Assembly (NCBI RefSeq): GCF_002028425.1
Contig: NZ_CP020042.1
Coordinates: 5,555,560 to 5,619,559 of the forward strand
Reading direction: 5' to 3'
DNA length: 64,000 nucleotides
Source: Streptomyces katrae
GTDB taxonomy: Bacteria > Actinomycetota > Actinomycetes > Streptomycetales > Streptomycetaceae
Part shown: in pieces, positions 60,560 through 64,000 of the stretch
How positions within the stretch are numbered: the first letter of the stretch is position 1
Layout: each line of letters starts with the position of its first letter
Program-made: the position numbers and the translations under genes
The notes under the pieces: model-generated
What the model was told of the DNA's origin: nothing
Seen by the model: the letters and a program-made list of their open reading frames with translations, nothing else
The model's database searches: none

Positions 60560-61462
60560 CTACAGCCAGGCCGCGAACTCCAGCAGGAGCTCCGCGTCCC
60601 GCCGCCGGCCGGCGGCCAGGGCGCGCACCCCGGACTCCACCGCCCGGAACACCGTCCAGCCCCGCAGCCGCTCCCGGTCCACCTCCAGGGAGTCGGCGAG
60701 CTTGTTCACCCGCCGGCGCGCCCCGGAAGCTCCCGTCGACGAGGCCACCTGGTCCTCCAGGCGGTCCCGCACCAGCCGGGCCAGGTCGTAGGCCCGCTCG
60801 CCGACCACCGGGTCCGGGCCCACCGTCAGCCAGGGCGCCCGTTCGCCCGCCAGCACCTTGCCCTGCCGGAAGTTCCCGTGCAGGAGGAGTTCCTCGGGCG
60901 GCTGCGCGGTCAGCTCCGTGCGCAGGGCCAGGGCGGTGTCGACGAGGGCCCGGGCCTCCGGGGGTGCCGAGCGCAGGGCCTCGGACTGCGCGGCCGTGCG
61001 TGCGGCCACCGTCTCGAAGGGGTGGCCGGCCGGCGGGCGCACCCAGAGGCGACGCAGCGTGCCGCAGGCCTCCAGCAGGGCCTTGGCCTCCGGGAGCGAA
61101 CGCAGGGAGACGTCCGCGTGCAGCCGCTCCAGCAGGAGGGCGCCGTCGTCCTCGTGGTGGCGCGAGTCCAGCACCCGGACCGCACCGAAGCCGCCCCAGT
61201 GGGCCAGGGCGGCCAGTTCCCGGTCCGGCCGGGCGGCCGGCGGCGCCAGCTTCAGGGCCGCCGGGGTGCCGTCGGCGTAGCGGACCAGGATCACCAGGCT
61301 GCTGCGGCCGCCCGGGGCCAGGGCCCGCTGGGCCTCCACGTCCCGCCGCTCCAGCGCCTCCTTGGCGAGCTCGGGCAGCCGCTCCAGCCACTGCGTGTCC
61401 TGCGCTGTCCGCGGCAGCTCGCCGAGCGCCCGTACGAGCCGCTGCGGCGGTTCGAAAGCCAT
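60560..61462 (-). CDS. Aminoglycoside-phosphotransferase-fold protein, catalytic residues replaced
   Basis: A 300-residue protein of the APH/streptomycin kinase fold. The phosphate-anchoring lysine region is present (PAALKL, K71). The catalytic loop, normally HGD-x4-N, reads H195-G196-N197 ... K202 (LLHGNFRQGKVL), and the metal-binding aspartate of the IDP motif is G215 (TVGPDP). All three residues needed for phosphotransfer are changed, while the surrounding GERAYDLARLV is conserved. It is therefore probably a pseudokinase with a binding or regulatory role and should not be read as antibiotic resistance. SPFH gene downstream; ferritin-like gene upstream, same strand. Confidence 0.85.
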   Translation of the reverse strand: MAFEPPQRLVRALGELPRTAQDTQWLERLPELAKEALERRDVEAQRALAPGGRSSLVILVRYADGTPAALKLAPPAARPDRELAALAHWGGFGAVRVLDSRHHEDDGALLLERLHADVSLRSLPEAKALLEACGTLRRLWVRPPAGHPFETVAARTAAQSEALRSAPPEARALVDTALALRTELTAQPPEELLLHGNFRQGKVLAGERAPWLTVGPDPVVGERAYDLARLVRDRLEDQVASSTGASGARRRVNKLADSLEVDRERLRGWTVFRAVESGVRALAAGRRRDAELLLEFAAWL

Positions 61463-61478
61463 GCGTGCGTGATCCCTT

Positions 61479-61949
61479 TCAGCTGGTACGGGCCCCCTCC
61501 GAGCGTTCGGTGAGCCCAGGGAAGGCTACGCCGACACCGCGCCAGCGCGCCGCGCGCACGGCCGCGGCGCTCAGTGCGTCAGCCGCGTCGCGGCGCAACT
61601 GGCCGTCCGCCGCCCGGACGAGGTCCGAGTAGGCGCCCGCCACCCGGTCCTCGATGTCGGCGGCCAGCCGCTCGGCGTCGTCCGGGGAGCGCACCTCGAA
61701 CGGCAGGGCGTACGCGGGCTCGGACGGCCGGGGCGCGCCACCCAGCTCCCGCACCGTCCGGGTGAGCCGGTCGCGGCGGGAGACGTGGTGGCCGTAGGCC
61801 TCGCGGGCCTCGGTGGCCCGGGCGGGCGCGATCCGGGCGCCGATGACCCCGTACCCGTAGGTCGCCGCGTGCTCGGCGGCCAGCGCCGCCTGGGCGGCCT
61901 GCAGGGCGCGGCCGCCGGGGGCGGGGGAGGGCTTCACGGCGGGGTTCAC
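61479..61949 (-). CDS. Ferritin-like DUF4439 protein
   Basis: A 156-residue mostly helical protein of the DUF4439 ferritin-like family. The helix ALAAEHAATYGYGVIGAR holds the typical E/H and tyrosine residues. The second helix pair includes REAYGHHVSRRDRLTRTV with further histidines. Metal binding is possible but not shown by a full di-iron motif. The GTG at 61949 overlaps the stop of the Tat-lipoprotein gene upstream (GTGA), so the start is well supported and the two are translationally coupled. Confidence 0.82.
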   Translation of the reverse strand: MNPAVKPSPAPGGRALQAAQAALAAEHAATYGYGVIGARIAPARATEAREAYGHHVSRRDRLTRTVRELGGAPRPSEPAYALPFEVRSPDDAERLAADIEDRVAGAYSDLVRAADGQLRRDAADALSAAAVRAARWRGVGVAFPGLTERSEGARTS

Positions 61950-62515
61950 GAGGCGGCTCCCGGGTTCGAGGTCAGCAGGTAGGCGTGGACGGCCCCGCAG
62001 GCCGCCACCGAGGCCAGCATCCGGGCCAGCTCCCCGGGGGCCCCGGCCAGGGCGATGGTGCGGGCCTCCGACAGGCTGCGCTCGGCGTCCGCGAGCGCGC
62101 TCAGCGCCTCGGCCGGCTTCGCCGGGACCTCCGCCCGCCCGGCCGTCGGCACGCTCGGGGTGGGGGAGGCGGACGGGGAGGGGGACGCCGGCCGGGAGGG
62201 GGCCGGGCCGGCCTTCGGGGTGGTGAGGGCGAGGGCCTTGGCGTGTGCGGCGACGGCCGCCCGCAGCGGTGTCAGCCGTTCGGCCAGATCGGGGTGGACG
62301 GCCGCGGTGGCGTCGTAACGTTCCAGCAGCCGCTCGCTGTCACGGACGGCGCCCTCCCGCATCCGCCGTTCGAGTGAAACCGTCTGGTCCGCGCCGGCCG
62401 GGTGTCCCCCGCCGGAACACCCGGTGACCAGCGCGGACCCGGCCGCTGCGACGGCGGCTCCGGCGAGCACGCTCCTGCGTGAGGGCGAGGGCCTCGAAGG
62501 CAAGGTCCAGGGCAC
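61946..62515 (-). CDS. Tat-exported lipoprotein, function unknown
   Basis: A 189-residue protein. The signal has twin arginines R13-R14 (SPSRRSVLAGA), a hydrophobic stretch and a lipobox with C33 (LVTGCSGGG). The mature part is alanine-rich and helical (RLTPLRAAVAAHAKAL), interrupted by a proline/serine/alanine linker, and ends AACGAVHAYLLTSN. The GTG at 62515 follows AGGAC by five bases. It overlaps the DUF4439 gene and probably works with it at the outer membrane face. It is divergent from rimP. Confidence 0.8.
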   Translation of the reverse strand: MPWTLPSRPSPSRRSVLAGAAVAAAGSALVTGCSGGGHPAGADQTVSLERRMREGAVRDSERLLERYDATAAVHPDLAERLTPLRAAVAAHAKALALTTPKAGPAPSRPASPSPSASPTPSVPTAGRAEVPAKPAEALSALADAERSLSEARTIALAGAPGELARMLASVAACGAVHAYLLTSNPGAAS

Positions 62516-62672
62516 GGTGACGTCCTCGGGGTGATGACGGGACAAGGTGTGATCACGGTACCCGGGGGTCCGCCCGGCGGCGCGGACGGCAACACCCTCC
62601 GCGACCGGATACCCTTTGACCTGACACGCGACGGAAAACCACAACAGCACACGCGGCCGAGGAGTCACCCGG

Positions 62673-63179
62673 ATGAGCACCACCCAGAGCGACAGGCTGC
62701 GCGGACTGCTGGAGCCGCTCGTCGCCGCCAAGGGCCTGGACCTCGAGGAGATCGAGCTTTCCAAGGCGGGCAGGCGCCGGATGCTGAGGATCGTCGTGGA
62801 TTCCGACGAAGGCGTGGAGCTGGACGCCTGCGCCGAGCTGAGCCGTGAGGTCTCCGACGCGCTCGACGCCTCCGACGTGATGGGCGAGGACGAGTACGTC
62901 CTCGAAGTCAGCTCCCCGGGCGCGGACCGCCCCCTCAGCGAGCACCGCCACTACCTGCGGGCCACCGGCCGTCTCGTGAAGTTCCAGCTGACCGCCGAAG
63001 GCGGGGGCGGGGAACTGGTCGCCCGCATCCTCGGCGTCGACGACGAGGGCATGGACCTCGAAGTCCCGGGCGTGAAGGGCCGCAAGGCGACCGCCCGCCG
63101 CATCGCGTTCACCGACATCGCCAAGGCGCGTGTCGAGATCGAGTTCAACCGCAAGGACAAGAAGGAAGAGGAGGCGTAG
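62673..63179 (+). CDS. rimP: Ribosome maturation factor RimP
   Basis: Assists 30S subunit maturation. The 168-residue protein has the N-terminal alpha/beta domain (VAAKGLDLEEIELSKAGRRRMLRI), the family signature YVLEVSSPGADRPL, and a C-terminal SH3-like domain (GRLVKFQLTAEGGGG onward) with an acidic/basic tail. ATG 62673 is preceded by GAGGAG. It is followed two bases after its stop by nusA, the standard bacterial order. Confidence 0.96.
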   Translation: MSTTQSDRLRGLLEPLVAAKGLDLEEIELSKAGRRRMLRIVVDSDEGVELDACAELSREVSDALDASDVMGEDEYVLEVSSPGADRPLSEHRHYLRATGRLVKFQLTAEGGGGELVARILGVDDEGMDLEVPGVKGRKATARRIAFTDIAKARVEIEFNRKDKKEEEA

Positions 63180-63181
63180 CC

Positions 63182-64000
63182 GTGGACATCGACATGAGTG
63201 CCCTGCGGGGTCTGGTCCGGGAGAAGGAGATCTCCTTCGACCTGCTCGTCGAGGCGATCGAGTCGGCCCTCCTCATCGCGTACCACCGCACCGAGGGCAG
63301 CTTCCGCCGCGCCCGGGTGGTGCTGGACCGTACCAACGGCCACGTGGTCGTCTGGGCGACGGAGGACCCGCGCGATCTCGAGGAGGGGCAGGAGCCCAAG
63401 GAGTTCGACGACACCCCGTCGGACTTCGGCCGGATCGCCGCGACGACCGCCAAGCAGGTGATCCTCCAGCGTCTGCGCGACGCCGAGGACGACCTGACCT
63501 TCGGCGAGTTCGCCGGCCGTGAGGGCGACGTCATCACCGGCGTGGTGCAGCAGGGCAAGGACCCCAAGAACGTCCTGGTCGACATCGGCAAGCTGGAGGC
63601 CATCCTGCCGGTGCAGGAGCAGGTCCCCGGCGAGGAGTACCCGCACGGGCTCCGCCTGAAGGCGTACGTCGTGCGCGTGGCGAAGGGTGTCCGCGGCCCG
63701 TCCGTGACCCTGTCGCGCACCCACCCGAACCTGGTGAAGAAGCTCTTCGCCCTGGAGGTCCCGGAGATCGCCGACGGCAGCGTCGAGATCTCCGCGATCG
63801 CCCGCGAGGCCGGACACCGCACCAAGATCGCGGTCCGGTCCACCCGTTCGGGCCTGAACCCGAAGGGCGCCTGCATCGGCCCGATGGGCAGCCGCGTGCG
63901 CAACGTGATGGCCGAACTGCACGGCGAGAAGATCGACATCGTCGACTGGTCGGACGACCCGGCGGAGATGGTCGCGAACGCCCTGTCACCCGCTCGGGTG
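63182..64000 (+). CDS. nusA: Transcription elongation factor NusA, 3' end missing
   Basis: Modulates pausing, termination and antitermination by RNA polymerase. The first 273 residues are visible from GTG 63182 (VDIDMSALRGLVREKEIS). The N-terminal polymerase-binding domain covers about 1-120, the S1 domain about 125-200 (GDVITGVVQQGKDPKNVLVDIG), and the KH1 domain has begun by about 205, with NPKGACIGPMGSRVRNVMAEL, before the window ends. The frame stays open to the last base. Start spacing to the rimP stop supports translational coupling. Confidence 0.95.
   Translation, partial: MDIDMSALRGLVREKEISFDLLVEAIESALLIAYHRTEGSFRRARVVLDRTNGHVVVWATEDPRDLEEGQEPKEFDDTPSDFGRIAATTAKQVILQRLRDAEDDLTFGEFAGREGDVITGVVQQGKDPKNVLVDIGKLEAILPVQEQVPGEEYPHGLRLKAYVVRVAKGVRGPSVTLSRTHPNLVKKLFALEVPEIADGSVEISAIAREAGHRTKIAVRSTRSGLNPKGACIGPMGSRVRNVMAELHGEKIDIVDWSDDPAEMVANALSPARV

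Noticed and set aside
60560..61462. Aminoglycoside resistance kinase
   Set aside because: Fold matches but the catalytic Asp, metal-binding Asn and second Asp are all replaced, so resistance activity is not supported.

Overview
This is a high-GC, densely packed actinobacterial chromosome segment, almost certainly Streptomyces. The evidence is strong G/C bias at third codon positions, many GTG starts with GGAGG-type ribosome sites, Tat lipoproteins, and a conserved core order (cdsA, rlmN, dxr, rip, ispG, proS, rimP, nusA) that I recall from other Streptomyces chromosomes. Core genes sit at both ends, with transport, catabolic and accessory blocks between them. cdsA is cut by the left edge and nusA by the right edge.

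Left part (1-13.8 kb): cdsA and rlmN; a TPP riboswitch whose downstream hairpin covers the ribosome site of a thiB-thiP-thiQ type thiamine transporter; a three-gene cytochrome P450 operon (ferredoxin, ferredoxin reductase, P450); an EamA exporter; a LOG-like protein; and an unusual ABC ATPase/permease pair.

Polyamine and GABA block (13.9-44.8 kb, interrupted): class III aminotransferase, Lrp/AsnC regulator, two gamma-aminobutyraldehyde dehydrogenases, two Tat-lipoprotein PotD-like binding proteins, PotA-PotB-PotC, a PuuB-like FAD oxidase, GabT, a PucR regulator and a third aldehyde dehydrogenase suited to succinic semialdehyde. Together these could import putrescine and convert it through 4-aminobutyraldehyde and GABA to succinate. 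The interruptions include a sensor kinase/response regulator/GDPD/adenosine deaminase set, a serine hydrolase, and a decayed chitinase gene that keeps a DasR-like operator.

Ro/Y RNA locus (25.2-27.8 kb, minus strand): the most interesting part. A TROVE/vWA Ro60 homologue (rsr) is preceded by three tandem structured RNAs. All three share a GTGCG / GATCT internal-loop motif placed directly on a basal stem. Two of them carry a tRNA mimic read in circularly permuted order (T arm, closed acceptor stem, D arm, with the Ro-type stem in place of the anticodon end). One mimic resembles an elongator tRNA and the other strongly resembles initiator tRNA. A NADAR-domain gene lies directly upstream on the same strand.

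Accessory island (44.9-48.3 kb): a four-gene minus-strand operon coding for a CHAT-protease/WD40-like protein, a small unknown protein, a CD225-type membrane protein and a DUF2752 membrane protein. It is followed by 470 bases without a gene.

Right part (48.8-64 kb): acyl-CoA dehydrogenase, an unknown repeat-bearing protein, the dxr-rip-ispG isoprenoid/site-2 protease cluster, two GNAT acetyltransferases, proS, an SPFH membrane protein, an aminoglycoside-kinase-like protein that lacks its catalytic residues, a ferritin-like/Tat-lipoprotein pair, rimP and partial nusA. No insertion sequence, CRISPR array, rRNA or conventional tRNA gene was seen.
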